Source: Robertmurraya korlensis NBRC 107688
Lineage (GTDB): Bacteria > Bacillota > Bacilli > Bacillales > Cytobacillaceae
DNA length: 64,000 bases
NCBI RefSeq assembly: GCF_001591645.1
Contig: NZ_BCVH01000001.1
Location: 248,001-312,000 of the forward strand
Direction of reading: 5' to 3'
Below the pieces are notes generated by a model. That model was not told the origin of the DNA and did not search any database. It saw nothing but the letters and a program-made list of their open reading frames with translations. Positions 42,366 to 50,507 of the stretch are shown in pieces. The stretch's first letter is position 1, and every line of letters starts with the position of its first letter. The position numbers and the translations under genes were made by a program.

Positions 42366-43148
42366 ATGGGGGCCATGCAAAAAGAGGTAGTATCTTTTAA
42401 GGGTGTGGATAAAATCTACAACACGGGCACGGTGGCGTTAAGTCAATTGGACTTGTCTATTCATGAGGGTGAGTTTATTAGTTTTCTAGGTCCTTCTGGC
42501 TGTGGGAAGTCAACCGCTTTAAGAATGGTTGCGGGTCTGGGAGAAGCGACAAAAGGCAAGGTAGAGGTGTTTGGGCAAAACCCGAAGGAACTTATTCGTA
42601 ATTCGAATGATATTGCTTACGTATTTCAGGATTCGAATTTATTACCTTGGAGAACGGTCCTTGATAATGTGGTGCTCCCTCTAGAGTTAAGAGGATCTAA
42701 TAAAAATACTAGAAAAGAAATAGCTATGAGAGTTCTAGAAATGGTTGGGTTAAAAGACTACTTAAAATCCTACCCGAGACAGCTTTCGGGTGGGATGAAA
42801 ATGAGAGTTTCGATTGCCCGTGCTCTAGCTGCTAAACCGAAGTTGCTTTTAATGGATGAACCGTTTGCTGCATTAGATGAAATGACAAGACAATCTCTGC
42901 AAATGGATTTATTAGACATATGGAAAAAAGAACGGACGACAATTTTATTTGTTACTCATAATGTATATGAAGCGGTATATCTATCCTCCCAAATCGCAGT
43001 TATGTCAGCTCGTCCTGGAAGATTGTCTTCCCTTATTGATGTAGATTTGCCATATCCGAGAGATAGGGTAACTAGTACCTTTACAGAGTATGTTGATTTA
43101 GCTTCTCAAAGCCTTGAGTATAGCTTGAATCGAAAGGAGTTGGGGTAG
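42366..43148 (+). CDS. ABC transporter ATP-binding protein (SsuB/TauB type)
   Basis: 260 aa ATPase of the nitrate/sulphonate/taurine family: Walker A GPSGCGKST, Q-loop FQDSNLLPW, signature LSGGMKMR, Walker B LLLMDEPF, H-switch THN. ATG 42366 has GAAGGAGG upstream. First gene of a four-gene operon with permease, lipoprotein and Rieske oxygenase. Energises import of the unknown substrate. Confidence 0.92.
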   Translation: MGAMQKEVVSFKGVDKIYNTGTVALSQLDLSIHEGEFISFLGPSGCGKSTALRMVAGLGEATKGKVEVFGQNPKELIRNSNDIAYVFQDSNLLPWRTVLDNVVLPLELRGSNKNTRKEIAMRVLEMVGLKDYLKSYPRQLSGGMKMRVSIARALAAKPKLLLMDEPFAALDEMTRQSLQMDLLDIWKKERTTILFVTHNVYEAVYLSSQIAVMSARPGRLSSLIDVDLPYPRDRVTSTFTEYVDLASQSLEYSLNRKELG

Positions 43149-43150
43149 GG

Positions 43151-44011
43151 ATGACCAGTCAAACAGCAACAACGAATCGAAGTGAATTGGTAGTTGAATC
43201 AAGGGAAATGGATGAAAAGAAATTTCGAGGGAAGGTTAAGGGAACCGTTTTTGGGCCAATCATCGCTTTAGTAATTTTTCTTTCTTTGTGGCAATCAATC
43301 CCGATCGTCTTTGATATGAAACCATTTATTCTTCCGAAACCGACAGATGTATTACAAGCGGCAATTGATGACTGGCATTTACTCTGGCCGGCTATTCAAG
43401 TTACAGTTACTGAATCGGTAATTGGGTTTATCATTAGTGCAATCGTAGGAATCTGGATCTCGATTTTGTTAGCTAGTTCTAGGATATTAGAAGTAAGTCT
43501 TTATCCGTACGCGGTTATTTTACAGACGATTCCGGTTGTAGCGATTGCTCCGATTATAGTGATTTGGTTTGGATCTGGGTTTAACTCAATCGTGATTATT
43601 TCATTTTTAATTGGCTTTTTCCCGGTTGTATCAAACACATTGATGGGTTTAAATTCAGTTGATGAAAATATGGGTGATTTATTTTCACTATATAATGCTT
43701 CTAAATGGCAAACGATGTGGAAACTTCGGATTCCAGCTGCTATGCCGTATATGATGTCTGGGTTAAAAATTTCGTGTACATTGGCGATTGTTGGTGCGAT
43801 AACAGGAGAGTTTATTGCAGGGATTGGTGGAGGCAGAGGTGGTTTAGGGTATGCCATTACTGTAGCTGCTGTGCAATTAAAAACCCCATATTTATTTGCA
43901 TGTGCCATTGCCGGTGCGATATTTGGAATTGGTTTTTACCTTCTAGTAAGCTTGGTTTCGAGATTCATGCTTAAATCGTGGCACGAGTCATCGATGAAGG
44001 TTGAAAAATAA
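43151..44011 (+). CDS. ABC transporter permease (SsuC/TauC type)
   Basis: 286-aa permease with six helices and the BPD_transp_1 EAA-type loop (TMWKLRIPAAMPYMMSGLK). Starts 2 bases after the ATPase stop. ATG 43151 with GGAGTTGGGG upstream. It forms the membrane channel of the importer; substrate unknown. Confidence 0.9.
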   Translation: MTSQTATTNRSELVVESREMDEKKFRGKVKGTVFGPIIALVIFLSLWQSIPIVFDMKPFILPKPTDVLQAAIDDWHLLWPAIQVTVTESVIGFIISAIVGIWISILLASSRILEVSLYPYAVILQTIPVVAIAPIIVIWFGSGFNSIVIISFLIGFFPVVSNTLMGLNSVDENMGDLFSLYNASKWQTMWKLRIPAAMPYMMSGLKISCTLAIVGAITGEFIAGIGGGRGGLGYAITVAAVQLKTPYLFACAIAGAIFGIGFYLLVSLVSRFMLKSWHESSMKVEK

Positions 44012-44039
44012 AGAAAAAGAGAAGAAGGGGAGAAGGCAA

Positions 44040-45050
44040 ATGGAAGCATTCAAGAGGATGAGGTATCTTTTGGTGGGGATGGTTATGTTGTTGCTATTAG
44101 CTGCTTGTGGTAACACGGAGTCAAGTAGCTCTACAAGTGAGGGAAGTGGGGCTGATGAAGAGGAAGTGAAAGATGTCAAGGTTGTCCTTAATTGGTTTGC
44201 AAAAGCTCAACACGGTGGAGTGTACGCGGCACGTGAAAATGGATTATTTGAAGAACGTGGTTTGAATGTGACAATTGAACCGGGAGGACCGCAAGTTTCT
44301 TCTATTAATATGGTAGCTTCAGGAAAGGCTGAATTTGGTCTAGCTCATGCGGATCAAATAGTAAATGCTAGAAATGAGGGAATTGAACTAGTTGCTGTAG
44401 CTGCTGCTATGCAAGGTAGTCCGCAAGCGTTTATGTTCCATAAGGGTCAAAGAATTGAAGATTTTGACGAGTTGAATGGCAGAAAAGTCTTTGTGCAGCC
44501 TGGAATTGTTTACTGGGAGTATTTAAAGACACAATACGATTTGAGTAAGGTAGAAGAATTAGCTCATACAGGTCAACATGGGAATTTTATAGCTGATAAG
44601 AATTCTGTTACCCAAGCATTTGTAACGTCTGAACCATATTTTATGAAATTAGATGGGGTAGAAGTAGAAACGAAGCTAATTTCTGATTCTGGTTATGACC
44701 CCTACAATATTGTGTTATATGTAACGAAGGATTATTTAGAGGAAAATAAAGAAACGGTGAAATCATTTACTACTGCGTTTGTTGAGGGTTGGAATCTTTA
44801 CAGAGATTCATATGAGGATATCAACAAAGTGATTCAGAAAGATAACCCGGATATTGAGTTGGAATCATTGAAGTTTGAAGCAGAGGCTCAAAGTGAGTTT
44901 GTATATGGTGGGGATGCAGCGGACTATGGAGTTGGTTATATGACAGAAGAGCGCTGGGCAACTCTGATTGACCAGTTAAACGAATTAAAAATACTAGAAG
45001 AAACGTTTGACGAAAAAGAGATATTCACAACTGAGTTTTTAACGGAGTAA
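44040..45050 (+). CDS. NMT1/THI5-like substrate-binding lipoprotein
   Basis: 336-aa lipoprotein: signal peptide with lipobox LLAAC (Cys at about residue 23), Ser-rich linker and a two-lobed periplasmic-binding fold with VVLNWFAKAQHGGVYAARENGLFEERG, typical of the NMT1/THI5/SsuA branch that binds pyrimidines, riboflavin precursors and related heterocycles. ATG 44040 with GGGGAGAAGG upstream. A purine-derived or methylated ring compound is the contextual guess. Confidence 0.88.
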   Translation: MEAFKRMRYLLVGMVMLLLLAACGNTESSSSTSEGSGADEEEVKDVKVVLNWFAKAQHGGVYAARENGLFEERGLNVTIEPGGPQVSSINMVASGKAEFGLAHADQIVNARNEGIELVAVAAAMQGSPQAFMFHKGQRIEDFDELNGRKVFVQPGIVYWEYLKTQYDLSKVEELAHTGQHGNFIADKNSVTQAFVTSEPYFMKLDGVEVETKLISDSGYDPYNIVLYVTKDYLEENKETVKSFTTAFVEGWNLYRDSYEDINKVIQKDNPDIELESLKFEAEAQSEFVYGGDAADYGVGYMTEERWATLIDQLNELKILEETFDEKEIFTTEFLTE

Positions 45051-45074
45051 AGAACTAGAGGGGAGAGGGTATGT

Positions 45075-46079
45075 GTGACGCTAGTTGTAGAAGGTAGATT
45101 GCAAGATGCGGTATTGGAAAACGAATGGCACCCTGTCTATATTTCTAGTGAATTAACAGATAAGCCAGTTGGAGTCATCGTGATGGGAGAAAGGGTTTCT
45201 ATTTATCGTTCAAAAAAAGGTGTTCATTCTTTTAGGGATCTGTGTATTCATAGAGGAGCGATGCTTTCTGAGGGATATGTTGTCGATGATTGCCTTGTTT
45301 GCCCATATCATGGCTGGAAATATGATGATGAAGGAAAATGTGTAAGTATTCCAGCGCAAAGTAAGGATATGAAGATACCGGAAAGAGCTAAAGCGGAGGT
45401 ATATCATTGTCAAGAGAAATATGGGTTAGTCTGGGTTTGTTTGGGTGAACCTTCAAAGGAATTACCGTACTTAGAAGAATTTGAAGATCCAACGCGTAAG
45501 CCTCTGGTTTGTGGTCCTTATGATGTAAGAGCGGCAGGAACGCGTGTAGTAGAAAACTTTACTGATTTTGCTCATTTGATGTATGTTCATGGTGGTTTAT
45601 TAGGGCATCCTGATTATGCTGAGCTTCCTGACTTTACGATCACAAAAGAGAAAGATCGAATTTTCACCTCTGAAGTACCGATATTTCAGCCGGTGGCACA
45701 TTCTGGTTCTGAGGCTCGAGAAGGAACTACTTACGTGTATATAAAAGAAGTGTTTCGCCCTATGTCTGCTCGATTATCTAAGCGAGATGCAGATACCGGA
45801 CAAACTCTATGGATCTTGCTTACGGTACTACCGTTAAGTGAAAAAGAGTGTAAGGTATATATGGTGGTATCCAGAAATTACGGTTTTGAAGTGTCAGATG
45901 CAGACTTTATTAAATTCCAGGACACTGTATTTCGACAGGATGCTTGGATCATCGAAACTCAAAAACCAGAATTACTTCCGCTAGATTTACAAGCGGAACT
46001 AAACCATAAAGTTGACATCCTATCCGTAGCCTATCGTAGGTGGTTAAAGGAACTAGGAGTTACAATAGGGACTGTGTAG
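45075..46079 (+). CDS. Rieske non-haem iron oxygenase
   Basis: 334-aa oxygenase alpha-subunit. Rieske [2Fe-2S] ligands C57-x-H59 and C76-x2-H79; mononuclear iron site D164, H167 and H172 in ENFTDFAHLMYVHG; a later FRQDAWIIETQKPEL resembles the vanillate O-demethylase (VanA)/NdmA-type branch. GTG start with GGGGAGAGGG upstream. It ends the ABC operon, so its substrate is probably what is imported. No reductase or ferredoxin gene lies nearby. Candidate for demethylating or hydroxylating a purine-type ring. Confidence 0.9.
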   Translation: MTLVVEGRLQDAVLENEWHPVYISSELTDKPVGVIVMGERVSIYRSKKGVHSFRDLCIHRGAMLSEGYVVDDCLVCPYHGWKYDDEGKCVSIPAQSKDMKIPERAKAEVYHCQEKYGLVWVCLGEPSKELPYLEEFEDPTRKPLVCGPYDVRAAGTRVVENFTDFAHLMYVHGGLLGHPDYAELPDFTITKEKDRIFTSEVPIFQPVAHSGSEAREGTTYVYIKEVFRPMSARLSKRDADTGQTLWILLTVLPLSEKECKVYMVVSRNYGFEVSDADFIKFQDTVFRQDAWIIETQKPELLPLDLQAELNHKVDILSVAYRRWLKELGVTIGTV

Positions 46080-46095
46080 TAAATAGAAATACAAG

Positions 46096-46128
46096 TCCCT
46101 GAGTGGTAAAACTACTCAGGGATATTTA
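46096..46128 (+). terminator. Terminator after the Rieske gene
   Basis: Perfect 9-bp stem TCCCTGAGT/ACTCAGGGA followed by TATTTAT. Confidence 0.75.
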
Positions 46129-46151
46129 TGTATGAAAGAAAGAAATAAGTA

Positions 46152-46180
46152 AACCACCTACTAAATATAAGTAGGTGGTT
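46152..46180. terminator. Second inverted repeat, terminator of pucM operon
   Basis: Perfect 11-bp stem AACCACCTACT/AGTAGGTGGTT with loop AAATATA. It lies between the convergent Rieske and pucM operons. Confidence 0.7.
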
Positions 46181-46188
46181 AGTGGTGG

Positions 46189-46548
46189 TTAACTTCCTCT
46201 ATAAACTTGGTAACCCCACGGGGAGACGAGTAGTGGAACATGATAATGTCCTGGGATGTCTACGATATTGCAGCGTACAGGTATCTTATCTAAAAATGGT
46301 GGATTAGGTAAGTTGATGTTCTTGCTACGAAAATAACTACCGATGTGAAAAACTAACTCATAAGAACCTGCTTTTAATTCTTTCTCAGATAAGAAGGGGG
46401 AATCGAGTCTCCCATCTTCATTTGTTACAGCGGTTTTTAGAGGGGTCCATTCTGTTGAACTTTCTTCTTGAAAATAGAGTTCAATGGTTACGTTACTTGC
46501 TGGTAGTCCGAGAGTTAAATCTAAAATATGTGTAGTTAGACCTGTCAT
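46189..46548 (-). CDS. pucM: 5-hydroxyisourate hydrolase
   Basis: Transthyretin-like enzyme, 119 aa, converting 5-hydroxyisourate to OHCU, the step after urate oxidation. Signatures: N-terminal THILDLTLGLPA and the C-terminal YRGS tetrapeptide, with HYHVPLLVSPWGY before it. ATG 46548 overlaps the stop of the flavoprotein gene (ATGA), so the two are translationally coupled; the open frame to 46611 is not used. Confidence 0.95.
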   Translation of the reverse strand: MTGLTTHILDLTLGLPASNVTIELYFQEESSTEWTPLKTAVTNEDGRLDSPFLSEKELKAGSYELVFHIGSYFRSKNINLPNPPFLDKIPVRCNIVDIPGHYHVPLLVSPWGYQVYRGS

Positions 46549-48011
46549 TGTGTCTCCTTTTCTGTATCTGTGTGTTTTGTCGTTGCAACTAATTCTCTTT
46601 CGTTCTCCCAATCTCCTGTAAATTCTACTTCTTTATAATTGAAGAAATTTGTCAGTATTTTTTCCTGATCATCTAAAAAAAGTTGGTCGGCTACAGCGGA
46701 AACGAGTTTAGGAATCCCGAACTTCATACCAGAAAGTGCGGAGGCGGAAATTCCGCAACTAATTAAAGCGGAATAATTAAAAGCGAATATTCCGTGTAAT
46801 AATTTTTCTCCATTTTCATCACGGCTTAAGAATGCGAAACCAGGACTTAAATAAGGGTGTGCGTCGAGTATTGGGTTTGCTTCCTCCTCTGTAGGTTGAT
46901 ATCGATCTTCCCATCTGGCAATATGCTTTTCAACAAGTTTTAACTCTGGGCGAAAAGCTGGATCGGTTAGTAGTCCTGTACTGATAATTAAAAAATCAAA
47001 ATGGAATGTTCCATTTGGTGTGGTGATTTTCGCTCCGACGTTACTTGGTTCGACATGAAGCCACGGAGAGTCTAGGTGGAGGTTAAAGCCAGGGTGGGAT
47101 GATGCACGAGCAAATGTATCGTTCGTCGGTGGTTGATTATGTTTAAAAAAGTGAGAAATGATTTTATATTTATTTGAATCTGTTAAAGAGTGAAAGCGTT
47201 CAATCATGCCTGATGATTCCATTTGGCGAATCGGATTAATTCTTGGGAGTTCCTTTCTCCTAACGAATACATGTGCTTCTGCTACACCTTCTGTAAGAGC
47301 GAAATTAGCATTATCAAAGGCGGAGGCACCCCCGCCTAAAATGGCAATCTTCTTCCCTTTTAAACCTTTAAAATCGATTGGTTCTGATGTATGCGCGTAA
47401 AGTTGCTTAGGTAAATTTTCAGAAATCATTGGAGGAACATGCCACTCACCCCCGCCTTGTATCCCGGTGGCGAGTATGACTTTTCTGGTTAATAGTTTGT
47501 TAGTTGGTGCGCCTTTTCCTTCGATATGAAGCTGATGAATTCCTTCTTGAGTAGGTTCGATTAATGTAAGCTTTGCTTCGTTAATGACAGGAAGTTGGAG
47601 TACTTGGCGGTACCATCGTAAATAATTCATCCAATCTCCTCTAGGAATTTTATCAATGTCGTCCCAGCTTTTTTGTCCGAATTGTGCTTCCCACCATGAA
47701 CGAAACGTGAGGGAGGGGATGCCTAGGTCAACAGAGGTTAATTGCTTAGGTGTTCTCAATGTTACCATTCGAGCGTACGTTTTCCAGGGCCCTTCAAAGC
47801 CTTCGGAATTTTCGTCAATAACAAGAATATTCGATATCCGTTCTTTTAATAGTGCGAAGGCAGTGCCTAAGCCGCTTTGTCCACCTCCAACAATGATTAC
47901 ATCGTAGACGTGTCCGTCGGAATGACTATAGGGCTGAACCCAGTCGCTACCCCCGTAAGAAAGATAAGATAGATCTTTTTTCACTTGAAGGTTTAAAGCA
48001 TCTAAACTCAT
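46545..48011 (-). CDS. FAD/NAD(P)-binding monooxygenase-like protein
   Basis: 488 aa. Two Rossmann dinucleotide motifs: VIIVGGGQSGLGTAFAL (FAD, about 38-54) and IAILGGGASAFDNANF (NAD(P), about 220). General layout of class B flavin monooxygenases, but the classic FxGxxxH fingerprint is not evident (LYAHTSEPIDF occupies its place). Between uraD and pucM and coupled to pucM, so a role in urate or related purine oxidation is likely. It is not the salicylate-hydroxylase-like HpxO. Function open. Confidence 0.85.
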   Translation of the reverse strand: MSLDALNLQVKKDLSYLSYGGSDWVQPYSHSDGHVYDVIIVGGGQSGLGTAFALLKERISNILVIDENSEGFEGPWKTYARMVTLRTPKQLTSVDLGIPSLTFRSWWEAQFGQKSWDDIDKIPRGDWMNYLRWYRQVLQLPVINEAKLTLIEPTQEGIHQLHIEGKGAPTNKLLTRKVILATGIQGGGEWHVPPMISENLPKQLYAHTSEPIDFKGLKGKKIAILGGGASAFDNANFALTEGVAEAHVFVRRKELPRINPIRQMESSGMIERFHSLTDSNKYKIISHFFKHNQPPTNDTFARASSHPGFNLHLDSPWLHVEPSNVGAKITTPNGTFHFDFLIISTGLLTDPAFRPELKLVEKHIARWEDRYQPTEEEANPILDAHPYLSPGFAFLSRDENGEKLLHGIFAFNYSALISCGISASALSGMKFGIPKLVSAVADQLFLDDQEKILTNFFNYKEVEFTGDWENERELVATTKHTDTEKETQ

Positions 48012-48025
48012 AAAATATCATCCTT

Positions 48026-48520
48026 TCATTTAATAATCTCTTCTAAGCGAAGAAGGGCAATTTTGTATATTTCATTTAAAGCTGTTTCAAATTCTAGCTC
48101 TTTATTTGAAGAAATTCGTGTTTTCATCGCTTGGTATATTTCATGCTTGTTCTTTCCGTGAACGGCTAAAATGAACGGAAAACCAAACTTTTCCATATAC
48201 TCATGATTTATTTTAGTAAATTGCTCATACTCATCGTTGGTGAGATTTTGTAACCCGGCGCCGTTTTGTTCCTGGGTGGAATGACTTGTCATCGCAATCC
48301 GTTCTCCTAAATTAGGATGAGCTTTAATAAGGGTTAGTTGTTCCTCTTTTGAGGTGTGTTTTACAACCTCGACCATGTTTTGGTGAAGGTGGTGTAAGGA
48401 GGTAAAAGGTTTTTTGCTGAAAGCTATTTGAGGAATCCATGGGGAATGCTCAAAAATGCCATTCATGATGGTTTTAAATTCCTCAAGATTCGTATCATTT
48501 ATTTGATCAATAGTGTACAT
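48026..48520 (-). CDS. uraD: OHCU decarboxylase, stand-alone
   Basis: 164-aa 2-oxo-4-hydroxy-4-carboxy-5-ureidoimidazoline decarboxylase producing S-allantoin. Catalytic His in KAHPNLGERI and the conserved FGFPFILAVHGKNKHEI are present. In B. subtilis this domain is the N-terminal half of PucL, fused to uricase; here the protein ends without any uricase part. First gene of the uraD-flavoprotein-pucM operon. ATG 48520 with AAAGGAGAAAA upstream. Confidence 0.94.
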   Translation of the reverse strand: MYTIDQINDTNLEEFKTIMNGIFEHSPWIPQIAFSKKPFTSLHHLHQNMVEVVKHTSKEEQLTLIKAHPNLGERIAMTSHSTQEQNGAGLQNLTNDEYEQFTKINHEYMEKFGFPFILAVHGKNKHEIYQAMKTRISSNKELEFETALNEIYKIALLRLEEIIK

Positions 48521-48552
48521 AAATTTTCTCCTTTCACTTTATGTGATAAAAT

Positions 48553-48569
48553 ATAACATTATTTGTTAT
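48553..48569. promoter_or_regulatory. Palindrome upstream of uraD
   Basis: ATAACA and TGTTAT around TTATT, 33-49 bases before the uraD start. The same half-sites, in opposite order, form the palindrome at 42242-42262. Confidence 0.4.
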
Positions 48570-48654
48570 GAATAATTACATCATAATCAATATTTCACCT
48601 TCTGTCATTGTTTAAATTGACTAAAAATTCAGTCTTACCTTATTCATTTTATAT

Positions 48655-48690
48655 AAAAAATAAAAAACTCAAGCCGACACTTAAGTTTTT
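48655..48690 (-). terminator. Terminator of pucR
   Basis: Stem AAAACTCAAG/CTTAAGTTTT with one mismatch; the minus strand continues into a long T/A run. Confidence 0.7.
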
Positions 48691-48701
48691 TGAAGGGGTT
48701 T

Positions 48702-50303
48702 TTAGTTTTGTAACAAGGCTCTAATTCGTAAAGCTATCCTTATTTGTAAGGTTGTTTCAGAATCTTTTAAGCTTTTTCCAAGGATTTCTTCGCATTTTTC
48801 AATACGGTAAACGACGGTGTTTCTGTGGATGAATAATCTTTTCGCAGTTTCTGAAATTTGGCAGTGTGTTTCTAAATATACAGACAATGTCTCGAGTAAG
48901 GTTTGTTCTTCTTCTATTTTAATATTCGTTAATCTGCTTAAGGCGAAAGAATAAAAGTTTTTTAAATCATCTTGTGGAACCGTACGTAACAATTCGGTTA
49001 CGTCTTTTGTTTGGAAGTTTTGAATGTAACCGGTCCGCTTTGATAAATTCCCTTGTGATAAAGCATCCAAAGCATCTTTATAGGCATCTTTAACATACAA
49101 GAAAGTGTGGCACAAATTACTCATTCCGAACGAGATGGTATTTTCATAGTATTTAAGAACTCTTTCCTGAAGCTGAACTAGAATGGATTCGCAGCAAGTA
49201 CTTGGATGCGTCATGTGTTCTTCTGCTTCAAATAAAAGAATACAAGACTCGCCTTTTGTAAAGAAGTGTATTTTTGGACTCATAGTAAAGACTTCATCCT
49301 CAATGAAATCATAAATAAAGTCTGTTTGTTCATGTCGCTTAGCATAGGTAGGTAGATAGTTATCACCATCAATTTTACCGACTACACAAATGTACTGCTG
49401 CTCATTTTTTAACGAGAATTCTGTTGCTCGACCGATAATTTCTTCTTGAGAAGAGAATGTACCATCTAAAAAGTGAAGGAAAAAGTCGTTTCGGATGCTT
49501 CTATCTTGTTGTTTTAAAGCACTGTCTTTCATTAAAGAAAAAGAAATGACATTTGTTGCTTGTTCAATTGTTAATGAAGTCAGGTGATCTGTTTTTTCAA
49601 CCTCACCGTTTATCAAAAGATACCCTTTTTTTCTTTCGCTAATGTGTATAGGAAATATAGTATAGGTATCTCTTGTTGAAGCAATGGAAAAAGAGGTGGG
49701 AGACGTAGTTGGTGGAGGGAGCGTTTTTCCATCAAGTAATAAAGGAAGTTTCTCAATTGGTTCTTCATGAAAAATTGATTTAAAATGCTGATCGATTAAT
49801 TGTACAGGTCGTTGGATCATACGTGATAAATCCTGTAGTAGTAGACCGATTCCTTTACCTTCCATAATTATTTTTGTAAATTGCTTATGAGTTTCAAGAG
49901 CGAATGTTAATTCTGACGAGCGTTGATCAAGAATGGCTCGTAAAGTGTGGTTCACTATTTCTCCTAGTGATAAATGTAACGGAAGTTCAATAACTGGTAA
50001 TGAAAGTTGGTCAGCTAGTTGGATTACTTCATCTGGTATGTTATCTAAGAATCGTTTGGTTTTTATTCCTAACCCAGCACAGCTTTGTTTAGCCATAGCT
50101 TCAACTAATTCGGTAAGCATATGGGGTTGATCCTTGAAATGATAAGCAGTAGTGATAAGGAACTCATTCTTGTTTAAGTAATGGATAATATCGGGAGCAT
50201 CCATCATGTTAACAGACGTTACTTCACGTTCAATTCCTGATTGCCCGGCTATTATATTCATTCCATTTAAATTCGGAACGGTTAAGAGTTGGGATACCTT
50301 CAA
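48702..50303 (-). CDS. pucR: PucR-type purine catabolism regulator
   Basis: 533-aa regulator: N-terminal PucR domain (SVNMMDAPDIIHYL, AGLGIKTKRFLDNIP), central GGDEF-like CdaR region and a C-terminal HTH (AKRLFIHRNTVVYRIEK). In B. subtilis PucR controls the puc genes in response to ureides. TTG at 50303 is preferred: it gives an N-terminus like other PucR proteins (xKVSQLL) and places GGAAGGA about 9 bases upstream; ATG 50312 or 50321 are alternatives. Single-gene unit between the two ureide operons. Confidence 0.93.
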   Translation of the reverse strand: MKVSQLLTVPNLNGMNIIAGQSGIEREVTSVNMMDAPDIIHYLNKNEFLITTAYHFKDQPHMLTELVEAMAKQSCAGLGIKTKRFLDNIPDEVIQLADQLSLPVIELPLHLSLGEIVNHTLRAILDQRSSELTFALETHKQFTKIIMEGKGIGLLLQDLSRMIQRPVQLIDQHFKSIFHEEPIEKLPLLLDGKTLPPPTTSPTSFSIASTRDTYTIFPIHISERKKGYLLINGEVEKTDHLTSLTIEQATNVISFSLMKDSALKQQDRSIRNDFFLHFLDGTFSSQEEIIGRATEFSLKNEQQYICVVGKIDGDNYLPTYAKRHEQTDFIYDFIEDEVFTMSPKIHFFTKGESCILLFEAEEHMTHPSTCCESILVQLQERVLKYYENTISFGMSNLCHTFLYVKDAYKDALDALSQGNLSKRTGYIQNFQTKDVTELLRTVPQDDLKNFYSFALSRLTNIKIEEEQTLLETLSVYLETHCQISETAKRLFIHRNTVVYRIEKCEEILGKSLKDSETTLQIRIALRIRALLQN

Positions 50304-50507
50304 TGGGAACATTCCTTCCATGTAACATGCAGAATATTTAGTATATTTCGTTTAATTTTAGCACAATTTAGTCATTTTGCATAAAAATCTATTGTTAATT
50401 TTACAAATACGCTAATGATGTTTAGTTGGAAAGTATGTAAACTAATTATATAACGTATTCATGTGAAGAAAAATAACATGGTTTTTATTTTATAGGGAGT
50501 GAAGGGG

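Noticed and set aside
43501-43974. Overlapping ORFs of 135 and 89 codons within the permease gene
   Set aside because: Shadow frames of a membrane protein; unusual Cys/Trp composition and no ribosome binding sites.
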